The notes under the pieces are model-generated. The model did no database searches, was not told the origin of the DNA, and saw only the letters and a program-made list of their open reading frames with translations. From Eustoma russellianum (taxonomy: Eukaryota > Streptophyta > Magnoliopsida > Gentianales > Gentianaceae), in assembly GCA_036186865.1 (NCBI GenBank), contig AP025075.1, forward strand, positions 20,712,440-20,776,439: a stretch of DNA of 64,000 bases, read 5' to 3'. How positions within the stretch are numbered: position 1 is the first letter of the stretch; each line of letters starts with the position of its first letter. This document shows positions 53,644 to 64,000 of this stretch, piece after piece. A program made the position numbers and the translations under genes.

Positions 53644-56445
53644 TGTTGAGAAAAAGAGTTTGAGCGATTCACAAAAATGCATAATTTAAATAACGTGCGC
53701 TAAAGAAATACATGACACAATTTATGAATTGACACATTTCTGTGACAAACTTGCCTTATATACTTTATAATGCTGTCGTACTATCAAGCCATGAAGCTTT
53801 AAAGCTTACATCAATGGCAAACATTTGTTATGTTTGAACTATTTTCAGGTGCCACCATTAATGAACTAAACTAGTTCATTAAGTGAAGTACTTAGTTAAA
53901 TGAACTAAGTAGTTCATTAAATGGAGATATATTTGGAGAAGGCATGATGGCAACAAACATGGAAATGGAAAGTCTCCTCTCCTTATTATATCACACGTTT
54001 TATATATATCTATATCTATATATTCAGATTTTTTTAAAAAGGCACAATACACATATATTCTAACGTACTACCGACACGTTACATATATTACAAATGTACG
54101 TCAACGTCAGACCACTATACTTACCTCATATTTATGAGTATACTCAGGTCTTATATTATATGATATAAGTCATGGTGATAACAAAATTATAACGACATGT
54201 TACAAGGTTACAAACCAAAAATTGTCGTATCGGGTGACTGTCGAAACTTCGCTAACGTGTCACGTACTTGCTATATATAGATGGCCAACCCCTACACTTC
54301 AAAAATGGCCACATATTTCGTGGCTAACATGTTACACTCAGCCATAAAATCATTCTATGTTGGCACACACAAATCACCCCAATTAAGGCCAAATTGTGGA
54401 GATTCCAAATTCAATTTTAAGCACATGTAGGCGCCACTTTAATCAGCCATTAGGGCTGAATATTAAAGTTATTTTATGTATATATGTGTGACATAATATA
54501 TATAACATGTGAAAAAAGCTGGAACTTAATCGGATAAAAATCGCGTAATCGACAAAAGTCGAAAATTCGGTTTTCTACGAACACAACACATGGAACGTTT
54601 TTGGCATGACATGTAACATGTATCTAGACACATTTTACATATTCAATACATACAAAATTGTTCTAGAATATTCAAATTAGGGCTGATTGGAATATACCAT
54701 ATGTGTATAATTATTGTGCACTATTTACAGAGTTTACAAAAATAAATTCAGCACATGTTCAAGATGCATATACACGCCTACTCAGCCTTGGTGGAGCTTA
54801 GTTGGCATCTCAATTGGTGGAGAATAAGCCACACAAGGTCAGTGACATAATGGAGGAAGCTACACAAGGTAATATTTCAAACTTTGTTACAAATGTAACA
54901 CATGCTGAAAAATCAGCATGTGTGAATTAATGGTGGCCGAATTTTTTTCTTAATGTGGATCAATTTGGTTCTGAAGATTCAAGGGATTAATGTGTAGTAA
55001 TATGGTAACAATTCAAAGTCTTGAGAATATAGCACATGTTGAAAATTTCAGCATGTGAGGATAAGGTGTTGGGCGATTTTTCGCCTTAATGAAGATCAAA
55101 AATTATTTCCAAATTTGAGGGGATTAATTGTATAATTTTTGGCAATGTTTTGAACTTCAATTTGGTACATGTTTTATATTTTATCTCAGATTTTTTCAGT
55201 CATTAAGTGATGACACAACTCATCCAATCAAGGAGTGCCAGGTAAGCAAGGCCAAGACAATCATCCAATCAAGTTGTGCCAAGTAATCAAGTTGATGTCA
55301 CATCTATACAAGACATTCTTCCAAAGACTTAAAAGAGAATTGTCAAGATGGAGATAATGCCCTAAGGGGGGCGGCCACTTTCAAATAAAAGGAGGAGAAG
55401 AAGCGTCAACAAATGCAAGAAAAATCTCATAATTTTCAAGTGCAAAAGGAGTCTTCTACTCTCTTCTTCTACATTTCTTTCTTTTCCTTCTCTCTCAAGC
55501 CTATTGTATTTATATTCAAAAATATTGAATAGGATTTATTCATACCACCATACACGCATCATTGTTGTAAAAGGTTGATCAAGGTGTGATCAAACCTTCA
55601 TCCGATCGGTGGTGGTGTTCGTGATCATTGTGATTGCTTGTACGTGTGTAAAGGGTTGGAGTTGGTGTGTAACTCAAGCAAACCTTGTGGTTTTGTGATT
55701 AGTGATAACCGTGAAAGGTGTCCTCAAGGACTGGAGTAGGTTGTGTTAACCGAACCAGTATAAAAGTCTTGGTGTTATTACTTTCAGCACTTTACTTTCA
55801 GTTTCTAGCACTTTGTGTCGTTTTCATTGCAATAGTAAAAATATCAAACGAATTTTAAAAATCATAAAATTTTACAAAAACATAGCCACACGTCTTAAGT
55901 TTCATTTGGAGCAAGTTTCAACCCATTTGGATAAGTATAATTGGATCAAACATTAATAATTCTGAGACTAGTGCAATCTGATTTTCACACTTGTAAAGGT
56001 TGAGAACATCAATGTATTTGACATACTTCCCAAATGAATTTTTCAAAACTGTTTAAACCCATTAAAATACATATTATAAGAGGTTTTGCATTAAAGTTTT
56101 AGACCATTTGGAGTTACGGATTAATCGGAATAAATTTTTCAAATCAGACTACTGCTTCTGGCAGGTTTGTGCAATCTGACCACAAACGATTGTTCAAGGA
56201 GTTAGAGCTTGAGTTTTGATCTGAAAATTTTAAGGGATACTCCAAACATCTGAGAGTATCATCTCTCTAAATGTCAGAATTTTTGAAGGTCTGTAACTTG
56301 GTCTTTCAAACGTTCCAAAACAGGATCTAAAAACAGAAACTGTTTTCAGAAGTTAGGTTTTTGAGTCAAAATATTTTAAAAACCAAATTTTCCGCACCCA
56401 CTATTCAACCTTCCCCCTTCTAGTGGTGCCTTACAGGTCCTATCA
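53644..56445 (+). repeat. Solo LTR of the Sirevirus B family
   Basis: TGTTGAGAAAAAGAG to GGTCCTATCA, 2.8 kb, flanked by a perfect TSD gtgtt (53639-53643, 56446-56450). A single LTR between TSD copies is the product of LTR-LTR recombination. It is the most diverged copy; two palindromes remain recognisable (54899, 55033) and the hairpin at 55571 has compensatory changes. Confidence 0.88.
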
Positions 56446-57232
56446 GTGTTTCCATATGCTTTGGATATAGATATCTTTATGCAGGTTATACTACATCAAA
56501 CACATTTCAAAAGGAGGAAACCTACATTCATCAAAGGCATGGATAAAAAAGAAAGTTTTTGTAATGCATTTAAGTTTCAATCATCTTCATTGTATATATG
56601 TTTCATTATTTTTATATTTCATGTAGGTGGAGATAGAGTAAACATGTTAGTCTACATTAGTTGCATGCATGTTGTGGCTAAATTCTCCTCTACGTTAGTT
56701 CAGCATTGGATTCGAGGATGAATCCTTTTGAAGAGAGAGGGAATGATGAGCCCCAACAAGGGAATGATGAGCCCCCAACAAGGGCCTATCCTTCTCGAAC
56801 CCATGCTTTAAATTCATGCATGTTTATTCCATGTTTTACATGTCTTGAAAAAAATGTAAGAATTGGTAGAAAAGGCAGGATAGTCATTGCATGAATGGAG
56901 GTGTTTTTGTGTGTTTTCTTGTTTAGGGGTATTTTTGTCATTTCACTTGTTGTTAGGTATTTCCCTTGATGATATAAATTTTATTATCCTTGATGAGAAT
57001 GATACTTGGTGGTGTCTTTATCTTTGTAGGGAGCTTAATAGGAGAAGGGGTGTACTTGAAGAAGTGTAGGCAAGGAAGTTGATACTGATTGGAGCAAAAT
57101 TCAACCAATCATAACTCTTTCGTTTCAGCTCGGAATGGTGTCACTATTGGGCTCAATTTAAGGTCTCAAAGAGTTCCACAACATTGATGAAGATGTCAAA
57201 TGCCAACTCTGAGTGTGCAAGTCTCTACAATG
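56446..57232 (+). mobile_element. Element E 3' end and partial LTR, copy 4
   Basis: Contains the polyprotein tail DSRMNPFEERGND at about 56706-56745 and then the E LTR from 56744 (TGATGAGCCCC, with a short local duplication of gaatgatgagcccc). The LTR matches 1869-2380 and breaks at ctctacaatg (57232), where an inverted B LTR begins. No intact gene. Confidence 0.6.
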
Positions 57233-58286
57233 TGTAAGACCTGTATAGCACAACTAGAAGAGGGGTTGAATAGTGGGTGCGGAAAATTTGGTTTTTTAAA
57301 AGCTTTTGAACTAAAAACCTCATTTCTGAAAACAGTTTATGTTTTCATATACTGATTTGAAATAATTAAAAGACCTAAAAATTAGTAAAATGACAAAAAT
57401 GCCCCTAAACAAGAACACACAAATTTAATGTCTTGAAGAGTTCCACAACATTGATGAAGATGTCAAATGCCAATTCTAAGTGTGCAAGTCTGTACAATGT
57501 GTAGGACCTCTATAGAACCACTAGAAGGGGGGGGGGTTGAATAGTGTGTGCAGAAAATTTGGTTTTTAAAAACTTTTGAACCAAAAACAACACTTTTGAA
57601 AACAGTTTCTGTTTTCAGATCCTGATTTGAAATAATTAAAAGTCCTAGTTATAGACCTTCAAAAATTATAAAATTCTCTGAGAATCTACTCTCTGAAGTT
57701 CTGGTTATCTCATAAAAATTTCAAATTAAAATTCCACTCATAACCCCTTGAAAATACGTTTTTGGTCAGATTGCGCAAATCTACCAGAAACAGTATTCCG
57801 ACTTGAAAATTTTATTCTGATTATTTGGCGACTCCAAATGGTCTGAAAATGTAATGAAAAGGCCCTCAAGATATGTATTGTGATGGTTTGAAACAGTTTT
57901 TGAAAATTACTTTGGGAAGTATGTCAATTACGTTGATGTTTTGAACCTTTGCAACTCTGAAAATAAGATTGCATTAGTCTCAGAACTATTCAAGTTTGAC
58001 TGACTTATAATTATCCAGATGAGTTGAAACTTGCGCCAAATAAAAACTAGGACGTGTGTCTATGTTTCCGCAAAATTTTAAGATTTTTAAAATTCGTTTG
58101 CTATTTTTACCTTTGCAATGAAATTGATACAGAATGCTGTAAACTTAAAGTAAAATGCAGTAAAGTAAAGATAACAAGGATTTTATACTGGTTCGGTTAA
58201 ATCAACCTACTCCAGTCTTTGAGGACACCTTCCTTGGTTATCACCAAACACAATAAATACCTTGCCACAAGGGTGACTGGAGTTAT
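57233..58286 (-). repeat. Inverted Sirevirus B LTR fragment with internal tandem duplication
   Basis: The reverse complement of the B LTR 3' end (tgtaagacctg..gggttgaatagtgggtgcgg). About 57155-57360 and 57432-57640 are two copies of the same E/B junction, separated by a piece (57380-57420) resembling an inverted E-LTR segment. The LTR runs to 58286, where gypsy D is inserted. Confidence 0.75.
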
Positions 58287-58820
58287 TGTTGTACCCCGCC
58301 GAAAAGTCGTATAGATTAATAAAGTGGTATCTTTCAAGCGTCTTTCACTAAGTTTCCTTAGTGATTCTTTCATTTTAGGATGATAAGCAAATGATTTTTT
58401 CAATTCAAGCGTGAGTTAGGGACTATATGAAGTGACCAATTCATTCCCAAAGGCTTAAGAAAATTTCGGCCACAAGGTTTAAAAAGGGCCTTAAAGGGTT
58501 TTTCCCAAAATTATAAGAGATGATAATCTTAAGGGCCTTTTTGAAATAAGCCCAAAAGGAAATTAAGGAGTTGCAAGTAATGAACAATTTTCCCCCAACT
58601 ACTACTAAGTTTCGGCCCTATAGCCATGAGGGATTAAGAATTTCCTAAGTTTATTTTAAGACGAGAAAAAGGGGAAACTATCAATTTATTACGAGACAAT
58701 TATCCACATATAAGAAAAGGAAATTAAGCATGGTAAAAAGGGGGTCACCCAAGCCTAGAAATCGGCCCCCATGGTTGAAGATTACCATGGTTACTTAAAA
58801 ATTTACTACAAGGTTAAGAA

Positions 58821-58986
58821 AATAACTCTAGTTGGGTAAAGTAACCAAGGTTGACCATACAGTAACTATAGTTGACATAAAGTAACTATAGTTGGCATAA
58901 AGTAACTATATTTGGCATAAAGTAACTATAGTTGACATAAAGTAACTATGGTTGACCTAAAGTAACTATATTTGAACTAAAGTAAC
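58821..58986 (+). repeat. 20-bp tandem repeat in the LTR of D
   Basis: AGTAACTATAGTTGACATAA-type units in exact 20-bp register from 58861 (six units plus a partial), with two diverged units upstream (58821-58860). Variants are ttggcataa, atttgaactaa and gttgacctaa. Confidence 0.9.
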
Positions 58987-60011
58987 AAACTCTTATTTAA
59001 GAAATAAAATAAAATAAACAAATGGAAAGAAAAGACAAGTTGTCTTGGGATAAAATAAAACAAAAAGAAAAACCAAGCATGGGGGACATAAGGTAGTCAA
59101 GGTTCAAGACACAACGGAGGCTCTCTTCTCTCGATGCACACCTTGGAAGCTTCATGTTTCTTTGTCTCCTTTCCCCCCTCCCTAAAAGCACGCCCTCCCT
59201 CCCCTTGTCTTCCCCATGAAGACTTCTTCTACTACCCAAGAAGCCCTCTTACATCTTCAAGTTCATCCATGGAGCTCTTCTTCATCTCCATGTTTTGAAC
59301 ACCCTCAAGAACTCACCTAAGCAAGCCATGGAAGACTCATTGAACACTAAGAATACTACTCTACCATCATCAAACTTTCGGCCATGATGAAGCTTAGGAA
59401 GTGTTAAGACTATCTTCATCTTCAAGCTCCAAGAACTCATCTAGGGTCACTAGGTGAGGATTCTTCAAGCTACTAAGAGAAGCTAACATCTTGGCGGTTT
59501 GAATCCATTCAAGCTTCATTTTGGTAAGATGAATCTAGCCTCAATCTTGCTCCATTCTCCATTTAAAATGGTAACTAATGTTCACCTCCTTCTCCTCTTC
59601 AAAAACGTGCTACACATGTGAAGTGGAGGTGGACTTCATTCCATTTCAACCAAGGTTCAAGCAAAGGAAAAGCTCTAAGGTTCAAGGAGGCAAGCATACT
59701 CTAGCCAATCTTGTCTTATTTGTGAAGTGCATGCTTGAATGACTAGCCACTTTTAAGTTATGAATATTAGTTGAAGATTCTAAGAACAAGACATGAACTT
59801 AGTTGATGTAAAGAAAAGTGTTGGTATGAAAAGTGACATGTTCTAAGCGTAAATGGCAAGACTGTTGGTATGAGTTATGTGTAGCCTAAAATGAGTTATG
59901 AAACTTGAAATAACTATGTTTAAATGTGTATTTGTTGTATAGTAAGTCATCTTAATAAATGAAGTTGGTTGAAGGATGCTTGAACAATAAAAAGGTGAAG
60001 AAGTGCTGAAA

Positions 60012-60760
60012 CTACTGGAGCTGGCAGATTTGTGTTGCTGATTGTGTGACTTGAGAAAGAATCTTAGATGTGTTCTATTAAGCTAAATTTTGACATGACA
60101 CTAGATCTGTGTGTGTAGTACAAGTGAGAGTTGGAATTGCAGTAAAAAGAGTTATGGTTTATTTTTAATAAATATTTTGGTAAAACTGCTCAAGAAGAAA
60201 TTACTGGAACTGGGCAGAACAGTGTGACGTTTTGCATGACCTGAAAATGAATCTTAGGAGTATTCAAATTGGCTAATTTTTTGTGTGATGTTATCCTCAT
60301 ATGTATATGAAATTTTTGAGTTGGAATTTCAATAAAAGGAGTTGTGGTTTGTCCTTAATGAAGATTTTAGTAAGAAGTGGTCAAACAGCAGTACTGGAAC
60401 TGGACAGATTTATGTGTTATGTTGAACGACCTGAACATGAATCTTAGGAGGTTCAAATTGGCTAATTTTGGGTATGGTGATAGCCTTATGTGTATATGAA
60501 ATGTGAGAGGTGGAATTTTGATAAAACAAGTTGTGAATTATTATTAATGAAAGTTTTGGTGAAACTGCTCAAACAGAGTTGCTGGAACAGGACAGTTTTG
60601 AGTAGTAAGTTTTGTGGCTTGAAAATGAACCTTAGGAATGTGCAAATGAGCTGATTTTTGACATGATGATATTTTGATGTGTGTATGACAACTGTGAGTT
60701 GGAATATTTGTAAAAGGAGTTGTGGTTTGGTCACAATTCAATTCGTGACATTACTGCTCA
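60012..60760 (+). repeat. Four 190-bp degenerate tandem repeats in the LTR of D
   Basis: CTGGAACTGGGCAG-like unit starts at 60015, 60204, 60394 and 60582 (periods 188-190 bp). Each carries aatcttag, a gctaatttt phrase and gagttggaat-t.aaa. They are homologous to 31719-32300 in the LTR of C. Confidence 0.75.
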
Positions 60761-61534
60761 TTCCACATTCTGAATGTAACCATTTTGGGAAAGTAACTAA
60801 ATGTCCCCCTTGACTTATTGGATTGCCTAGTATTTTTATGGTAATTACCTAAGTCATAGATGTACATGTTCATGTAAAGAAACCAGTATGAAACTACCAT
60901 TTTGATGGTTGACAACTGAGTTGAAGTTAGTGTACAAAACGGAAAAACAGGACATTTTATTGTCATAAGTTGTAAGGCTTTGATCTTGCTCATTTAAGCT
61001 TAAATGTGATGTTTAGCCTTATGAATATTGTTCCTTGGTGTGTTAGATATGTTTTCTAGGTGATGGATCTAAATTAATAAGGTTTCATGACCCACAAAAT
61101 TGTGGTAAGACGGTACTGCCCTGCTGATTTCAGCAGTACCTTTGATGATAGTATGGTGTTTTGAGGTCGTTAGACATTTCTGAATGTTACGAAATTTTTA
61201 TAGCATGTGTCTAAGCCTTCATTATGCATATGTATGACATGGGTTTATGAATATGAGCATGATTTGATGAGCACGAGGCTATATGAACAAGAATGTGATT
61301 GCTGGACAGTTTTTTTTCAGTTTAAAAGACAAGTCCGTGCATGCATGTTATGATGCATTTGTTTACGAGTCGCATAATGCATGTCATGCATTGCATCATC
61401 GTCATGTACATGATTTACAACATGTCTTTTATGAGAAAAAAAGATGAAAAGTATTTTCAAAAGATGATTTTTGAAAAGAATGATTCCCCACCGGTACCGT
61501 GTATGAGTATGAACTTGGCCAGTAAGAACCCGCC

Positions 61535-61745
61535 AGATCCGGGGGAATAGATCTGAACACCAGTAGATGACGTTACCGTTCCGAATCCAGGAATAATAAA
61601 TTCGAAGGGGAGACGTTACCGCCTCAGATCTAGGAAGATAGATCTGAACACCAGTAGATGACGTTACCGTTCCTAATCCAGAAATAAAAGATTCGAAGGG
61701 GAGACATTACCGCCTCAGATCCGGGAAGATAGATCTGAACACTCT
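61535..61745 (+). repeat. 91-bp tandem array in the LTR of D
   Basis: Units start at 61535, 61626 and 61717 (partial) with agatccgggggaatagatctgaacac and then gacgttaccg. Each contains the AGATC..GATCT dyad seen in the C array. It sits at the equivalent place, about 0.95-1.15 kb before the LTR end. Confidence 0.8.
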
Positions 61746-62290
61746 ATTGTTTTACAAGGATGATGATTTAAAAGAAGAGCATGAAAGATCATATTTCCAT
61801 TTTCATCTCAATGCATCACACGTACATATGCATGCATGTTACATTCATGTAGCGACTCATGAGATTTAAGTTGTGATGACCTCGCAGACCCTAAGTATGA
61901 CATCCCTAAGTGATTATCCTTGTTGTGGTATTCATCAATACAAGTTACAGTATTTTAATGTTATGTTCTGCTGTGGGTGATGATTCTTCTTAAATTATGA
62001 TCTTGCTACATTAAGTGATGATCCTTATTTAGCTAGATGTAATGTTACTTAGGTTATGACCTTGTTATCTTTCGTTACCTAAGTTACGATCTTATTATTG
62101 TTGTTATGTAAGCTATGATCTTATTCCCTTTATGATTAAGTGATGATTCTATTCCCTTGGTGGCATTTGAATGGAAAGGCAGGTATGATGGTAAGAGACC
62201 AAATTTTTGGGGATTTGGTTCTTGTGTGTACTTTCCATTTAATGAATGATTGTTTATGGTGTACTTGCTGGTGACTTTGTCACTCACCTC

Positions 62291-62402
62291 CCTATTTTTC
62301 CTCCCAGAGGCTGCAGGGAATAAAGTAGAGTGGATTGAGGATGAGCCTAGGGTTCCCCTACCCATGAGCGCAGCGAGGAGTGGACGAATTTTGGAGACAT
62401 GA
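62291..62402 (+). promoter_or_regulatory. Splice-acceptor-like block and coding-like exon in the LTR of D
   Basis: A pyrimidine tract ending ctcccag (62307) is followed by a frame reading ..KVEWIEDEPRVPLPMS and stopping at 62402. The homologous block in C is at 33611-33686. GGTGAC/GTCAC just upstream (about 62270-62284) can pair and is also partly conserved in C. Confidence 0.45.
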
Positions 62403-62657
62403 CTGGCCAGCTATGACTGATGACTGATGACGTATTTGAGATGGAAAACATTTGTCTTGTGACACTCAATACTTTTTATTTGAGATGTAAACTATGAATG
62501 ATCGTGTGGATGATATTGATTTGAAGTTTTAAATTCTGCCACGGTTTCGCTTACTTATTTGCGCGTAAGCGCGAAAATCCATGCGTTATGTCATGGATCA
62601 TGACACGTATGGGACGACGCCTAGTACTCTCCTTAGTGAAGTATGGCATGTGCACCG

Positions 62658-62676
62658 ACTCCGGCGGGGCCGGAGT
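62658..62676 (+). other. GC-rich hairpin at the end of the LTR of D
   Basis: ACTCCGGC-ggg-GCCGGAGT, a perfect 8-bp stem 13 bp before the LTR end. Confidence 0.6.
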
Positions 62677-62689
62677 GCGGGGCGCCACA

Positions 62690-64000
62690 GGTGGTATCAG
62701 AGCCAAGGCTCCAGATCCGGGCAGAATATAGAATTAAGTTATGATCGTTGTCAATTGAGTTTGATTTTAGATCTAAGTCATGATCCTAGATGAGAGTTGA
62801 ACTTAGACTAGGACGATTTAGACTGGAAATTAGGGTTTTGACCAAGTGATAAAGCCCTAGTCGATGGCCATCTACGGAATGTAATCATGACTGTTTGCAT
62901 GACCATAAGATCGTATAGGGATTACGAGTTAAATGGTGTCGCTTATTCTGAATATTTATACCCTAAGTAAGACTCCGACAGTTCGTGGTTCGGATGGCAC
63001 CACAATTCAGTAAGATGATATCATCACTGTCACCCTAGGAGGTAGTAAGCATTACTAACAATAGTTAGTAAGAACACTATTCCAAGGTTTGGCAGAGAAT
63101 TTAGTTCATAGTAGGCAGAAAGATGGTTAAGTAAAGTTGAAAGTAACTCCATGCTGATACTGGTACTGGATAAGATAAGGGCAAGGTTCTAATAGGAGTT
63201 TTGGGAGTTCTTCTTCTCAGGACTTAGTCACGAGAAGGGTTGAGGAATTTGACTCACTAAGACAGGGGTCAAGCATCTCCGTACTCATTCATTACTTTGG
63301 GACAGTATGTTCCTTTGATTATGAAAGATGAAAAGTTCAAGGTAATCAGATTTGTGCGCAGTCTAGACCCCCAGATCAAATTAAGCTAAGTTAAGTCGTA
63401 TTCAAGGATCTTTGGTGAACTATTGGAGGGCTGCTACGGAGCGGAATGCTATAGTAAGGGAACGAAAGAATGAAAGGAACGATTTAACAAACAAACGAAA
63501 TAGAAGGAGGAAAACCGTATCCATATAAGGCTAGTTTATGCGGATGACAAAGAAAACAACCAAGGTACGCCTAATAAGTGTGAAGTACCTGTGTCCTCTG
63601 CTCTACTTCCTATTAACCAAGAATGAGTGATTATGATAGTTTTCTTTAAGTTATGATGAGTAAACCACAAGTAAGCAAGTGAGATTATTAGCGATAACAT
63701 GACCAAGTATGACACTGCGTATGGGACTCGGGGTCCTCGTCATGATGCGTCACTATGAGCACTTGTACACATTTTATGGAAAAGGAAATTATAAGCCTGT
63801 TGTGATCATGATTACACGGAATGGAATTCATTATCAAGTACATAGTACCAAGGTTGCAAGTGCTTGATATGAGATAGGTTACGAGAACACCGAATTAGAA
63901 TAAGTTCTGATGAAATCTCTAAGATGAATGGAACAAAGCAGTTCTGAGGAAACTAAATAGACGCTTTATGCGATCTTATTTACCTAAAAGAAAAAGCCAC
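62690..64000 (+). pseudogene. Gypsy D primer site and decayed gag region
   Basis: GGTGGTATCAGAGCCAAGG primes from Met tRNA. The downstream sequence parallels the interior of C (repeated aagttatgatc.., then a gag region with rfGREFS, VEEFDSLRQG and KVIRFVRSLDPQIK-like pieces at about 63060-63480), but stops and indels are everywhere. 63500-64000 shows nothing recognisable. It continues beyond the window. Confidence 0.65.

Larger units (their letters stand above)
58287..62689 (+). repeat. 5' LTR of gypsy-like element D
   Basis: TGTTGTACCCC to GGGGCGCCACA, 4403 bp, followed by a Met-tRNA primer site. It shares ends, the 190-bp repeats, the CAGATC/GATCTG array and the acceptor-like block with gypsy C, but is much diverged. 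It lies inside the inverted B LTR. The right TSD and 3' LTR are beyond the window. Confidence 0.82.

Noticed and set aside
48548..56445. LTRs 48548-51605 and 53644-56445 as the two ends of one element
   Set aside because: The flanks do not match as a TSD (acaga versus gtgtt), while the second LTR alone has a perfect TSD, so it is a solo LTR and the first belongs to a truncated element.

Overview
The window is an intergenic, repeat-dominated piece of a plant nuclear genome, probably a large repeat-rich angiosperm genome. Almost everything that can be identified is retrotransposon: Ty1/copia (including two Sirevirus-type families), Ty3/gypsy with very long LTRs, an L1-type LINE with a C-terminal RNase H, and RTE-type LINE pieces. 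I found no convincing single-copy host gene, rRNA, tRNA or CRISPR array. One 10-base N gap (7428-7437) sits in a poly-C tract.

The main structure is a nest at least five insertions deep, readable from target-site duplications (TSDs) and resumed reading frames. (0) A gypsy-like non-autonomous remnant, 'E' (LTR 1869-3034, interior 3035-4533 and 45529-46788, second LTR from 46789), hosts (1) Sirevirus 'B' (4534-45528; LTRs 4534-7473 and 42553-45528; TSD gagct/tagct). The gag coiled-coil region of B is split by (2) gypsy 'C' (8870-38609, TSD ttgac on both sides). The 5' LTR of C is split by (3) a minus-strand L1 LINE (9596-30028, 19-bp TSD with one mismatch). The LINE is in turn split by (4) a block (13247-27417) holding a dead copia ('copia-A') and an E-type LTR, with about 300 bp of LINE repeated on both sides. 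That copia is split by (5) a young, almost complete Sirevirus 'A' (13899-23806, TSD attac). The first 3.5 kb of the window is a second copy of the copia-A/E block without the Sirevirus A insertion, so it shows the empty site.

The right part (45.5-64 kb) contains more of the same families: E interiors and LTR pieces, an RTE endonuclease fragment, a truncated second B element (LTR 48548-51605 plus gag), a B solo LTR (53644-56445, TSD gtgtt), an inverted B LTR fragment (57233-58286), and the 4.4-kb 5' LTR and decayed gag region of gypsy 'D' (58287 to the window end), a relative of C.

Biologically, Sirevirus A is the most informative element. It encodes gag with two zinc knuckles and a coiled coil, protease-integrase-RT-RNase H (with a few disabling mutations), and an intact extra ORF of 420 codons downstream of pol. 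A cluster of perfect palindromes and a TATA-like box lies before that ORF, and the palindromes share motifs with the 52-bp repeat array of the LTR. Both Sirevirus families carry repeated polypurine motifs and palindrome arrays in the LTR. The LTRs of gypsy C and D share a short block with splice-acceptor character whose differences are mostly synonymous in one reading frame. All pol genes are broken, so most elements here cannot move on their own.
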